Assembly: GCA_030704615.1 (NCBI GenBank)
Contig: CM060731.1
Span: forward strand, 58,758,756-58,822,755
From: Takakia lepidozioides
Lineage: Eukaryota; Streptophyta; Takakiopsida; Takakiales; Takakiaceae
DNA: 64,000 nt
Reading direction: 5' to 3'
Part shown: piece after piece, positions 54,906 to 64,000 of the stretch
Numbering within the stretch: position 1 is the first letter of the stretch
How the letters are laid out: every line of letters starts with the position of its first letter
The notes under the pieces: model-generated
What the model saw: the letters and a program-made list of their open reading frames with translations, nothing else
What the model was told of the DNA's origin: nothing
Databases searched by the model: none
Program-made: the position numbers and the translations under genes

Positions 54906-57644
54906 TCACCAATAATCCCCACAAGAACAGACCCCGTCTTGGAAGTGATGAAAACGATTAGCATCCCGTACAACAACTGCTCGTCCAACAATCTTTGAGA
55001 TTAACTTGGTGGCAGTGTGGCAGTCACCACACACCCGAAGGTTCTTGATGACATGGATAAGCGTCCCAGGGGCCGTGCTAATGATCCCAAAAGCAATGGT
55101 CAGCTTCTCACTGTGGTGGCAAAGAGAAGATTTCTTCTGCTCCTCATCCACATCATGCAAAACAAATCGCATGTCAGGTGCGTACCCAGCCTTCTTCATC
55201 AGCCCAGTCAATTTCCTCAGCTCAGCATGGACTTCCTCAATTTGTGGATGTGATGTCTCGCCTGAAACAAAGGCATGCACCTCGTCATTGACCTCAATGA
55301 AGCTGAGCCCTGCTTCCTTTCTGACACCTCTGTCCTCCATCAATTTTCTCACCTTGGCTCTCTCCTCCCACTTGCCTGCTGCAGCATAGACATTTGACAG
55401 AAGAACATAAGCTGCAGGATCTTGTGGATTGCATTTTTTAATGCATTTCGCAGCACGTTCTGCTAGCTCCACATTACCATAAATTCGGCAGGCACCAAGC
55501 AAGGATCCCCACACAGAAGCATCAGGTCCAATTGCCATTTGGTTAATGAAGTTGTGTGCCTCGATTAGCCGTCCTGCACGGCCAAGAAGGTCCACCATGC
55601 AACCAACATGCTCCACTGCAGGTGAGATGCCATGATCTCGACTCATGGTATCAAAGTAATGACGGCCTTCATCCACTAGGCCCGCATGGGTGCATGCAGA
55701 GAGAAGAGATACAAAGGTGACACCATCAGGCTTCAAGCCTTCTTGTTGCATTTGTCCAAATACTTGGACAGCCTCCCTACCACACCCATGTTGGGCATAT
55801 CCTGCAATCATCGCACTCCATGAGACAACATCTCGTTGATCCATTCGGTCGAATACTTCCCGTGCATCCTTTATGCTCCCACATTTAGCATACATGTCAA
55901 TAATGGCATTCTCCAAATTGATGTATGCTGCAATTCCATCTTTGATGATGTCGCGGTGGACCTGCTTGCCCTTCTCCAGAGCTCCTACACTGGCACAAGC
56001 ATTGAGTAGGCAAATAAAGGTGACCCTGTCTGGTGTCACCTTTTCCTGTTGCATTTGCTCGTAGACTTTGAGAGCCTCTCTACCCTGTCCATGCTGAGCA
56101 TATCCCGCCATCATCGCATTCCATGAGACAACATCTCGTTTAGCCATTTTGTCAAACACTTGACGTGCATCCATCACACTACCACATTTGGCATACATGT
56201 CCACAAGGGTATTGTCCAATTTAATATACGCCGCAACTCCAGACTTGATGATGTCAGCATGGACCTGCTTGCCCTTTTCCAGGTCTCCAAGGCTGGTGCA
56301 TGCACTGAGGACACAAATAAATGTGACCTCGTCCGGAGTCACCCCTTCCGATTGCATTTGCTCATAGATTTTCAGTGCCTCTTCACCATGCCCCTTCTGA
56401 GAATACCCTGCAATCATTGCATTCCAAGAAACCACATCCCGTTTGACCATTTTGTCGAACACCTCACGTGCATCTGTCACACTCCTGCATCTGGCACACA
56501 AATTGAGGATGCTGGTATAGGTGACCATGTCAGGAGTGACCCTTTCCAGTTGCATTTGGTCATAGAGTTTGAGAGCCTCTTCACCATGCCCATGCTGAGC
56601 ATATCCGGCTATCATTGCATTCCATGAGACCACATCCCGTTTGGCCATTTTGTTGAACACTTGATGTGCATATTTTATACTCCCACATTTCGCATACATG
56701 TGAACTAAAGTATTTTCCAGAATAACATCTGAGGTTATTCCAGCCTTGGCAATGTCATCATGGACCTGCTTGCCCTTTTCCAGGGCACCTGTCCTGGCAC
56801 AAACATTGAGGACCGTCGAGTAAGTCACCCTGTCGGGCATTACCCCTTCCCTATGCATTTGCTCGTACGTTTGGATAGCGTTTTCATCATGCCCGTTTTG
56901 AGCATATCCTGCAATTATTGCATTCCATGAGACCACATCTCGTTTCGCCATGTTCTCAAACACTTGCTGTGCATCCTTTACACTCCCACATTTGGAATAC
57001 GTGTCAACAAGGGTATTCTCTAGATTGATGTATGATGCAATACCAGCATCGATGATGTCAGCATGCACTTGCTTGCTCTTTTCAAGGGCTCTTAAGCTGC
57101 CACATGCATTGAGAACACAAATGAATGTGACCCTGTCAGGGGTCACCCCTTCCTTTTTCATTTGCTCATAGATATTCAAAGCCTCTGAAGAACGCCCATG
57201 CTTGGCATATCCTGCCATAATCACTGTCCATGTGAATGTATCTCGTTGAGGCATTTCCTGAAACACTTGTCGTGCATGCGCCATGCTCCCACACTTGGCA
57301 TACATGTTGACAAGGTTGTTGAGTACAAAGACATTTGGCTTGAATTCACTTTGGATAAGGTGGGCATGCACCTGCTTTCCTTCTGCAAGGGCTTTCATGT
57401 TAATGCACCCCTGCAGGAGAGAGATATAAGTAATGGAGTCTGCTTGAAGGCCTTGTTGGTATAACATATGCAGCGCCTCTTTCAGTCTTCCCTCCTTACA
57501 CAATGTTCTCACATCCCCACACAATTTGATATTGCCGACTCCCACTCTCGGCTCTCTTCTCAAAGTAGTGGTGGCTGTGGATGTACCACCTACGCCGCCA
57601 CTCCACTGTCCTACAGACATCTGTTCCTGATTCAACCCTGCCAT
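54906..57644 (-). CDS. PLS-class PPR protein with E and DYW domains (RNA editing factor)
   Basis: An intact 912-residue frame, ATG 57,644 to TGA. After a leader of about 40 residues come PLS repeat triplets (recognised by NMYAKCGS, RDVVSWNAMIAGYAQ and GVTPDRVTF units), about 20 motifs, spanning residues 45 to about 690. The E region (VWGSLLGACRIYGN...YVLLSNVYAAAGKW) and the PG box (SHPQIEEVHAEL) follow, then DYW with HSEKLTIAFG (HxE), CGDC and the terminal HHFQDGVCSCGDYW. All cytidine-deaminase-like zinc ligands are present. Expected role: binds a specific organellar transcript and converts C to U. One triplet is shortened: SILNLCARC runs straight into RSVTDAREVF, a loss of about 66 residues. 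It is intronless. Start chosen because all copies share MAGLNQ-like starts. Confidence 0.93.
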   Translation of the reverse strand: MAGLNQEQMSVGQWSGGVGGTSTATTTLRREPRVGVGNIKLCGDVRTLCKEGRLKEALHMLYQQGLQADSITYISLLQGCINMKALAEGKQVHAHLIQSEFKPNVFVLNNLVNMYAKCGSMAHARQVFQEMPQRDTFTWTVIMAGYAKHGRSSEALNIYEQMKKEGVTPDRVTFICVLNACGSLRALEKSKQVHADIIDAGIASYINLENTLVDTYSKCGSVKDAQQVFENMAKRDVVSWNAIIAGYAQNGHDENAIQTYEQMHREGVMPDRVTYSTVLNVCARTGALEKGKQVHDDIAKAGITSDVILENTLVHMYAKCGSIKYAHQVFNKMAKRDVVSWNAMIAGYAQHGHGEEALKLYDQMQLERVTPDMVTYTSILNLCARCRSVTDAREVFDKMVKRDVVSWNAMIAGYSQKGHGEEALKIYEQMQSEGVTPDEVTFICVLSACTSLGDLEKGKQVHADIIKSGVAAYIKLDNTLVDMYAKCGSVMDARQVFDKMAKRDVVSWNAMMAGYAQHGQGREALKVYEQMQQEKVTPDRVTFICLLNACASVGALEKGKQVHRDIIKDGIAAYINLENAIIDMYAKCGSIKDAREVFDRMDQRDVVSWSAMIAGYAQHGCGREAVQVFGQMQQEGLKPDGVTFVSLLSACTHAGLVDEGRHYFDTMSRDHGISPAVEHVGCMVDLLGRAGRLIEAHNFINQMAIGPDASVWGSLLGACRIYGNVELAERAAKCIKKCNPQDPAAYVLLSNVYAAAGKWEERAKVRKLMEDRGVRKEAGLSFIEVNDEVHAFVSGETSHPQIEEVHAELRKLTGLMKKAGYAPDMRFVLHDVDEEQKKSSLCHHSEKLTIAFGIISTAPGTLIHVIKNLRVCGDCHTATKLISKIVGRAVVVRDANRFHHFQDGVCSCGDYW

Positions 57645-57809
57645 CCTGCCTGACTCAAAACTCTAGTTACAATTTTTGAATCCAAACCTCTCAAAGCTTC
57701 TAGATACTTGAATAAACCTCATAGAGATACAGCAACATTGCGGTCATCTCCAATGGATCTTAACCATGGCACCTGGATCTACCCAAAGTTGGATCCTTTG
57801 AATCAGAAT

Positions 57810-59551
57810 TCACGGAACAATACCCGCTATGGAGATCTGTGTTGCAATATACATATTGGAGGCATTACCAGATTGTGCTTGACCTGCTGCTATGGTGGCT
57901 AGCTCTGCTTTCACCCAAGGCAGGTTAATTTGCTGCCCCGACCACATGGCATCCCCAGTACGCTTATCTCCGAGCTCCAAATTCTGCAAAAACAGTTGAG
58001 TGGCCACAGCTTCACATGACTCTACTACGATGACTAGCCTACAACCATCCAAACTCCAAAGCATCTTCCAAATTGAACGAAACCCTTCTGTAGAAGCAAC
58101 TTTGCTAACCTCTAAAAGCAAGAGCAACTAATGGAAGTTCTAGCCCTATATTGGGAAGACCAAAATTGTATTTATCTAAGAAGTGGAAACACAATTTAGT
58201 CTCATATTCATGCCACCTTCAATCAAAAGCACTGCTTGACAGCCTCGTCCATATCTTGAATGAGGATAGCCTCACCTTGACAAACCAATTGTCACACAAT
58301 AGTGCATGATCTGGGAAGAACTCCTGCCAGAGTCGCTCTATGCTCATCGGTTGGCCTGCGCACCACAACCCAACACCTAAGCTCCAGCACTGGTGTAGGT
58401 ATGGGCAACAACTCTGCAACTTACTGTGGGTTCTTTCTCTGATCCACACATACAATAAAGACAATCCCAAAACCAGCCAGTTGTTGATCACAATAGAGAA
58501 ACTCAACACACCTATGATTTCAGGAAGGCTCAATCGTCTGATGCTGGAACAGTCCGATAAGAAAGGTTTCTAGATATACATCCATCTTTAATATTTTGTT
58601 TGGCAGCATCTGCCACCCTATGGAATCTTCAAGACTTGTAATTCCATCCATTATGAGTAAACACGCAAAGCCCCTTGAGCCCCCATCTCATCATGAATCA
58701 TGCATGGGTGCAATGTATATCTGTTCATCGCCTTCATACGGTGTGTGCGTGTGTTAAAAAAAACAGTAATCATGTCTCTCTCTTTTCAACTTTGAGTGAC
58801 AGAGAGAGTACTCACGAGACTTTGCTTGCCGTAGCCTTGTGGCCATACAGCCCGCGCCCAGTTTGGTCGGAAAGGGGGGCTCACCCCAGTAGTGCGACTT
58901 ACCTTGTTTTAAACAAGGGAGAGAGGGAGTGAGAGAGAGAGTCTTTGGTAGTGGCGCTAGCTAAAGATTCCATTATCCAGGGACTTAGAACAAGCTGGAT
59001 CATTGGGATTCTCAGCACGGAATCATTGTGGAAGAGCGTTGCATTGGTAGCAGCATAATTGTCGTACTTTGTCAGTTGCTGTCTCCCTGGTGGTATTATG
59101 TAAAGTGCAGATGCCTTAGCATTCGGGACTCCGAAACGTCAAATCACCTCCTTGCCGCCAAGTGTAGTGTCTTGGCTTGTACTGTCTGCCACGGCATGTC
59201 TCCTCAGAAAGATTTTTGGGGTCTTGGGAAGGCTGGAATTGAAATCTACACCATTACCAGGTTGAAGCGCACAGGAAAATGACTGAGCTGTGAATTTCAT
59301 TTCTCCACCAACAATGCCCAATAATGCGTTGAGCTTCAGAAGCAAAAGTTTTGCATCTGAGAACTTCAGTGTCTTTTGAGTGGGTGCTTACCAGCAGTTC
59401 CTGGAGACGATTCTGACGAAGATGATCGAGCCACAAGTTCCTCTACAGTCCTCCTGGGACCGTCCTGTGAACATCTTCCACCAACAGGGGTGTGTCCGCT
59501 AGTGCACAGTTTCGAGCCTGCATTGCTCCTGCGCAGCGCACACGTGACCAT
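57810..59551 (-). pseudogene. OSB-like gene remnant upstream of the PPR gene
   Basis: Minus-strand pieces in order: MVTCALRRS at 59,551 with a Ser/Glu-rich stretch (cf. 807-640), MSIERLWQEFFPDHALLCDNW near 58,340-58,280 (cf. the W/F-rich start of PDF motifs, LWxxFFxxPxxWWD), and ELGDKRTGDAMW...LPWVKAELATIAAGQAQSG near 57,985-57,870 (cf. the LW...WVxAEL end). Frames are broken and about 700 bp between the first two pieces are unassigned. OSB proteins bind single-stranded DNA in mitochondria and plastids. The identification is by motif order only. Confidence 0.42.
58835..58915. repeat. Dispersed repeat, related to 32,594-32,702
   Basis: Shared words: GTGGCCATA-A-CCCGCGCCCAGT, GGCTCAC, CCAGTAGTGC and TAAACAA in the same order and strand. 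Function unknown. Confidence 0.6.
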
Positions 59552-59689
59552 GGCGATGGCTTCTGCGCTTGCCGATTTTCGTGTGTCAGGAGGCTGGCTC
59601 GCATGCAGATGACAGGGTGATCATTGCCAATTTCGCTATGTGATGGGAGCTGGCAGAGCACAGCACAGGTGATCATGGATCTCTTTCTG

Positions 59690-60487
59690 CTCCAAAGATG
59701 CTACCTACATCTCTCTATCGCATGAATGCTCGCAAACTACTCAACAACTTCACCGCACCGATTTTTCCAGCCAGATGCTCGTCAGCCATAAATTTTTCCG
59801 AGTTCAGGCGATCCCTTTGAGGGTGCCTACAAGAGGTTTTGCCGCAGGGGAACAATGCTCAAACTTTGAGAGCTATGAGAAGAACCTTGAAGTTTGGCCA
59901 GTGGCAGAGGATCGAGGTACTGAGTGAATATAGTTACAAGGAAGCTTCAACTTTCATCTTAAGCCACAAAGCTTTGCCTCCATAGATGTACAAGATGCAA
60001 CACCACTGGACTGTCTGAAGGTTGCCACAACAAGGCACAGGCAGCAAGCCAGTCAACCCATCCCTCTCAGCTGTCACAGTTGGATCCATGCTTGATGCCT
60101 TAGTGTACACAAGGGATACCATTAAGTAATGCCAAGGTGTTCGGCAAGCAAGGTGATACGTTATCCCTTCCTCCACATACCAACCTGCTAGCTAGTAGTT
60201 AGATGTGACCATTGGTTTCCACGTTCAATCTCTCCTTTCTCGATTCTTTCTTTTAAAACCTAATATGCATGTACGCTTGTCCTTGCAATCTGTGGAGAAC
60301 TATGCAATAAGGTTTTCCATGACTCACTGCTGCTGTTTGATAGTCATACGAATTGTAATCATCACAGCTCACCCAATTGGTTCACAACAGTTGTTCGAGT
60401 CCAAATCTAGTCTTCTCTTATACACACAAACAACCCATTATAATCCACCATTGACATTTGAAGCAACACATTCCATTGTGTCTTCAT
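59690..60487. other. Intergenic, no gene found
   Basis: No motif-bearing frame; lies between the OSB-like N-terminus and the broken DYW end of the next PPR gene. Confidence 0.4.
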
Positions 60488-61159
60488 TCACCAATAATCC
60501 CACAAGAACGAACACCATCTTAGAAGTGGTGAAAGCAGCCCGCATCTTGTACAACAAATACTCGGCCTGTAATCATGCCTTGATGGCAGTGTGGCAGTCA
60601 CCGCATGCCTGAAGACTCTCGTTTCCTTGGATAAGCGTCCCAGGGCAGTACTGATGAGCCCCACAGTAATGGACAGCTTCTCGCTGTGGTGGCGAAGAGG
60701 AAATTCCCTCTGCTCCTCCACATGATGCAACACACAGCCAGTGTCACATACGTACCCAGCCGAAGTGGTGAAAGCAGCCGGCATCTTGTACACCAAATAC
60801 TCGCCCTGTAATCCTTGACATGAACTTGATGGCAGTGTGGCAGTCACCACATGCCTCGTTTCCTTGGATAAGCATCCCAGGGGCAGTACTGATGAGCCCC
60901 ACAGTAATGGACAGCTTCTCACTGTGGTGGCGAGGAGAAATTCCCTCTGCTCCTCCACATGATGCAACACAGCCAGTGTCACATCCGTACCCAGCCTCCT
61001 TTGTCAGCTCACACAATTTCTCCAGCTCAGCATGGATTTCCTCAATTTGTGGAGGCAACTTGTCCTGAAGAAAGGCATGCACCTGGTTGCTGACCTCAAT
61101 GCAGCTGTGGTCTGCCTCCTTTCTTACACCTCTGTCCTCCATGCTCAATTCTGTGGATC
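60488..61159 (-). pseudogene. Broken, tandemly duplicated E/DYW end of the next PPR gene
   Basis: Downstream of the stop of the 673-codon frame the minus strand continues in another frame with MEDRGVRKEADHSCIEVSNQVHAFL, PQIEEIHAELEKL, HHSEKLSITVGLISTAPG and CGDCHTAIKF. A second copy of the deaminase part lies at 60,521-60,760, head to tail with 60,761-60,997 (unit about 239 bp). The last residues read WCSFLWDYW at 60,514-60,488, an altered DYW end. About 25 residues of the E region are lost at the break. Confidence 0.85.
60521..60997 (-). repeat. Tandem duplication of the DYW segment
   Basis: Two copies starting GAAGTGGTGAAAGCAGCC (60,523 and 60,762) and ending CGTACCCAGCC (60,760 and 60,997). 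They differ at a modest number of positions and small indels. Confidence 0.9.
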
Positions 61160-63181
61160 TCACTTGAATATGGATTTTGCAGTGCGCTCTGCCACCTCCA
61201 CATGGCGATGAATTCTGCAGGCACCAAGCAACGCCCCCCACACAGAAGCATCTGGTTTGATTGGCATCCTATTTATGAGGTCCTCTGCCTCATCAAATTG
61301 CCCTGCACGGCCAAGAATGTCTACCATGCAGCCAAAATGCTCCAGTGTAGGTGTGACACCATAAGCTTGACTCATCAATTCAAAGTAGTGATGCCCTTCA
61401 TTCAAAAGGCCCACATGTCTGCACGCAGAGATAACAGAAGTAAAAGTAATACCATCGGGCTCAAAGCCTTCCTGTTGCATTTGTCTAAAAAGTTGGAGGG
61501 CCTCACTACTGCACCCGTGCTGAGCATATCCTGCAATCATCACATTCCACGACACCAGATCTCGCTGAGCCATTTCGTCAAACACTTGACGGGCATTTGC
61601 AATGCTCCCAGATTTAGCATACATGTCAACAAGGGCCGTTTCCAAAATAATGTCTGACGGTATTCCAACTCTAATGATGTCAGCATGGATCTGCTTGCCC
61701 TTTTCCAGGGCTCCTTGGATTGCACACGCATTGAGAATGCAAATGAACGTGACCCTGTTGGGCGTCACTCCTTCGCATTGCAGTTGTTCATAGATGTTGA
61801 GAGCCTCTTCACCATGCCCATGCTGAGCATAGGCTGCAATCATTGCATTCCATGACACCATATCTCGTTTGGTCATATTGTCAAACACTTGACGCGCATC
61901 TGTTACACTCCCACATTTGGCATACATGCTAACAAGCGTATTCTCAAGATTAATGAACAGTGCAATTCCAGCTTTGAGGATGTCAGCATGGACCCACTTG
62001 CCATTTTCCAGGACTCCGAGGCTGCCACAAGCATTGAGAACGCAAATGAATGTGACCCTATTGGGTCTCACACCTTCCCGTTGCATTTGTTCATACATTT
62101 TAAGAGCCTCTTCACCTTGCCCATGCTCAGCATATCCTGCAATCATTGCACTCCAGGAGATCACATCTCGTCTGACCATTTTGTTAAGCACTCTGTGCGC
62201 GTCCTTCATGCTCCCACATTTAGCATACATGTGGACTAGAGTATTTTCCAGAATAATGTCTGGTGCAATTTCAAATTTAATGATGTTGCTATGGACCTGC
62301 TTGCCCTTTACCAGGGCTCCTAAGCTGGCACACGAATTGAGAACATTAGTGTATGTGACCCTGTTGGGTGCCACACCTTCCTCCTGCATTTGCTCATACA
62401 TTTTGATAGCCTCCTCTGGAAATCCACACAGGGAATATCCTGCAATCATCACATTCCATGAGACCACATCTCGTACAACCATATTGTTGAACACTTGATG
62501 TGCACTTTCAATCCTCCCACATTGGGCATACATGTCAACAAGGGTATTGTTCAATATAACGTCTAAGACAATTCCAGCTTTGATGAGGTCGGCATGGACC
62601 CGTGTGCCCTTTTCTAGGGATCCCAGGCTGCCACACAAACTGAGAACTGTGGTATATGTGACTTTGTCAGGCATCGACCCTTCCCATTGCATTTGCTCAT
62701 AGATTTTGAAAACATCTTCAGCATGCCCATGCTTGGCATATCCTGCAACCATCACATTCCATGAGACCACATCTCGCGTGGCCATATCGTCAAAAACCAG
62801 ACGGGCATCCTTTAAGCTCCCACATTTGGCATACATGTTGACAAGCGTGTTCAATACAAAGACGTCTGGCTTTGATTCTCTTTCGATGAGGTGGGCATGC
62901 ACTTGCTTTCCTTCTGGCAGGGATTTCTTGTTAATGCACCACTGCAAGAGACACACATATGTGTTAGAGTCAGCCTGTACACCTCGGTGGTCCAAAAGGT
63001 GCAGCGCCTCCTTCAATTTCCCCGCCTTACACAGCATCCTAACATGCCCACAGGTCTCCCACATAATTTTCTTGCCTCCAACTCTTAGCCCTCTTTTCAA
63101 AATGGTGATGATGGTGGAGCTGCATCCCAACCTGGCAGTTTGATGTCCGACAAGCATTTGTCCCCGATTCAACCCTGCCAT
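61160..63181 (-). CDS. PLS-class PPR protein lacking a complete E/DYW end
   Basis: 673 codons from ATG 63,181 (MAGLNRGQM) to TGA 61,160. It holds at least five S-type repeats (NMYAKCGSLKDA, DMYAQCGRIESA, HMYAKCGSMKDA, SMYAKCGSVTDA, DMYAKSGSIANA) with intervening L and P types, and stops in the E region at VEVAERTAKSIFK. It could bind RNA but cannot edit by itself; some truncated PLS proteins recruit a DYW partner in trans. Given the decayed DYW sequence directly downstream, recent pseudogenisation is equally likely. It is the closest relative in the window of the intact gene at 54,906-57,644. Confidence 0.82.
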   Translation of the reverse strand: MAGLNRGQMLVGHQTARLGCSSTIITILKRGLRVGGKKIMWETCGHVRMLCKAGKLKEALHLLDHRGVQADSNTYVCLLQWCINKKSLPEGKQVHAHLIERESKPDVFVLNTLVNMYAKCGSLKDARLVFDDMATRDVVSWNVMVAGYAKHGHAEDVFKIYEQMQWEGSMPDKVTYTTVLSLCGSLGSLEKGTRVHADLIKAGIVLDVILNNTLVDMYAQCGRIESAHQVFNNMVVRDVVSWNVMIAGYSLCGFPEEAIKMYEQMQEEGVAPNRVTYTNVLNSCASLGALVKGKQVHSNIIKFEIAPDIILENTLVHMYAKCGSMKDAHRVLNKMVRRDVISWSAMIAGYAEHGQGEEALKMYEQMQREGVRPNRVTFICVLNACGSLGVLENGKWVHADILKAGIALFINLENTLVSMYAKCGSVTDARQVFDNMTKRDMVSWNAMIAAYAQHGHGEEALNIYEQLQCEGVTPNRVTFICILNACAIQGALEKGKQIHADIIRVGIPSDIILETALVDMYAKSGSIANARQVFDEMAQRDLVSWNVMIAGYAQHGCSSEALQLFRQMQQEGFEPDGITFTSVISACRHVGLLNEGHHYFELMSQAYGVTPTLEHFGCMVDILGRAGQFDEAEDLINRMPIKPDASVWGALLGACRIHRHVEVAERTAKSIFK

Positions 63182-64000
63182 CCTGCATAACTAACAGCTC
63201 CGAGTTACAAAAAATGTCTCGAAGCTTCTAGCGATTTTCACAGAAAGATATCGTGAGGGCAGGCTTCCAACTGAATTTTGAGAGGGTTACAACGATATTG
63301 CAATCATCTCTGTCAGACTAAACGGTTCAACATACTCGCAGTTGAAATCTGTGCATTGGCATCCAAAAACAATACCTGAGGTACTCTTGGTGTCCATGCT
63401 GAAAATCATCCAAATTAGACTCATCACCAGACTGTGCTAGTCGTTCCGTCGTAACTGCTAGCTCTGCTTTCACCCCAAGGAGGATTCAACCAACTCTTCA
63501 TACATAACGCCTCTTTTGTAAGCTTGTGCTTGACGTCCATGTATTTTCAAATCTTCTGTGACGAGACCGGCGCGCAGCTGAGCAGCCCTAGCTTAACACA
63601 AACGTGAGATCAGCGATGGATAGTCAGGCTACAACCAGCAAAGATCCAAAGTATCTTTCAAATCAGAGGGCACTTGACAACTTTGAAAAAGAAAAACAAC
63701 CTCCCGATACAGACAGTAACAATCGAAGCTCCTTCTGACAAAGTGCAAGAGTGTCATATATCGAAGAAACTCTAATTCCAATGAAACACATTTATGCGAC
63801 AATCAGTCAAGACACCTTGAGAACAGACTCACCTCCCCAGACCTGTTGTCCACCACAGTGAAGGATCTGAGAAGAACTCCTGCCGTAGCAGTTCTATGCT
63901 CGCTCCTTGGCCTGCATGCCAGAAAGTACCAGAACACAACATCTTTTCCAGCTTCCGCTTGTCTCCCACTTGATTGACATTGTCCGTGTGGGCGTTGGAA
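63182..64000 (-). other. Upstream region of the PPR gene with OSB-like remnants
   Basis: On the minus strand GQGASIELLRQEFFSDPSLWW near 63,915-63,850 matches the W/F-rich start of the PDF-type piece at 58,340, and LNPPWGESRAS with a shifted KAELAVT near 63,495-63,450 matches the second piece at 57,900. Spacing between pieces is similar to that in the other copy. Frames are not intact. Confidence 0.4.

Noticed and set aside
55006-55389. Plus-strand open frames across the PPR genes (also at 56,160-56,627, 61,202-61,657 and 61,917-62,498)
   Set aside because: They are antisense shadows of the minus-strand PPR repeats and have no motif of their own.

Overview
The window is nuclear DNA of a land plant, most likely a seed-free vascular plant such as a fern; a lycophyte or another seed-free plant cannot be excluded. 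The pointers are several near-identical PLS-type DYW pentatricopeptide-repeat (PPR) copies, a class I terpene synthase of the short microbial-like type found in non-seed plants, a MULE/SWIM-type transposase relative, L1-like LINEs, Ty3/gypsy elements and a CACTA element. Gene density is low, and almost everything between 9.5 and 50 kb is mobile DNA, often inserted into other mobile DNA.

Left part (1-9.5 kb): the 5' end of a minus-strand PPR gene, remnants resembling an organellar single-strand DNA-binding (OSB) gene, a plus-strand DYW-PPR pseudogene (3.2-5.1 kb), and a decayed MULE transposase-like gene with a SWIM zinc finger and one recognisable intron (7.0-9.5 kb).

Middle part (10.9-32.3 kb): one L1-like LINE split by two other retroelements. 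The first is a 3'-truncated plus-strand Ty3/gypsy element (11.67-16.59 kb) with an initiator-Met-tRNA primer site. The second is a 12.0-kb minus-strand Ty3/gypsy-type element (17,346-29,376, target duplication CATT) and is the main find. Its order is ORF1 - gag with two zinc knuckles - protease - DNMT3-like cytosine-5 DNA methyltransferase - reverse transcriptase/RNase H - DDE integrase ending in a PHD finger. Its ends are not ordinary LTRs: the 5' end carries repeat B, the 3' end carries A-B-A, a split-direct-repeat layout. The base next to the 5' repeat starts a 14-nt sequence complementary to a site inside the repeat, which suggests Tf1-like self-priming. A UAG-CAA-CCA stop with a known readthrough context precedes the reverse transcriptase and is conserved in a second copy.

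Right-middle (32.3-49.9 kb): a LINE ORF1 remnant (35.6-36.6 kb), a short PPR scrap, then a second, degenerate copy of the methyltransferase element (38,975 to about 49,850). It has the same A-B-A end but has lost the methyltransferase and most of the reverse transcriptase. A 6.44-kb CACTA transposon (42,667-49,106; CACTA...TAGTG ends, TGG duplication) sits in its gag region and carries PPR fragments and an internal ~560-bp duplication.

Right part (49.9-64 kb): a repeat- and palindrome-rich stretch ahead of a TATA-driven terpene synthase-like gene with a disturbed frame (51.0-52.3 kb), an RT-tail remnant, an intact 912-residue DYW-PPR gene (54,906-57,644, minus), OSB-like remnants, and a second PPR gene (61,160-63,181, minus) whose DYW end is frame-broken and tandemly duplicated. 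The PPR genes, each with an OSB-like remnant upstream, look like repeated copies of one ancestral cassette. The intact PPR protein would be expected to edit organellar RNA (C to U).
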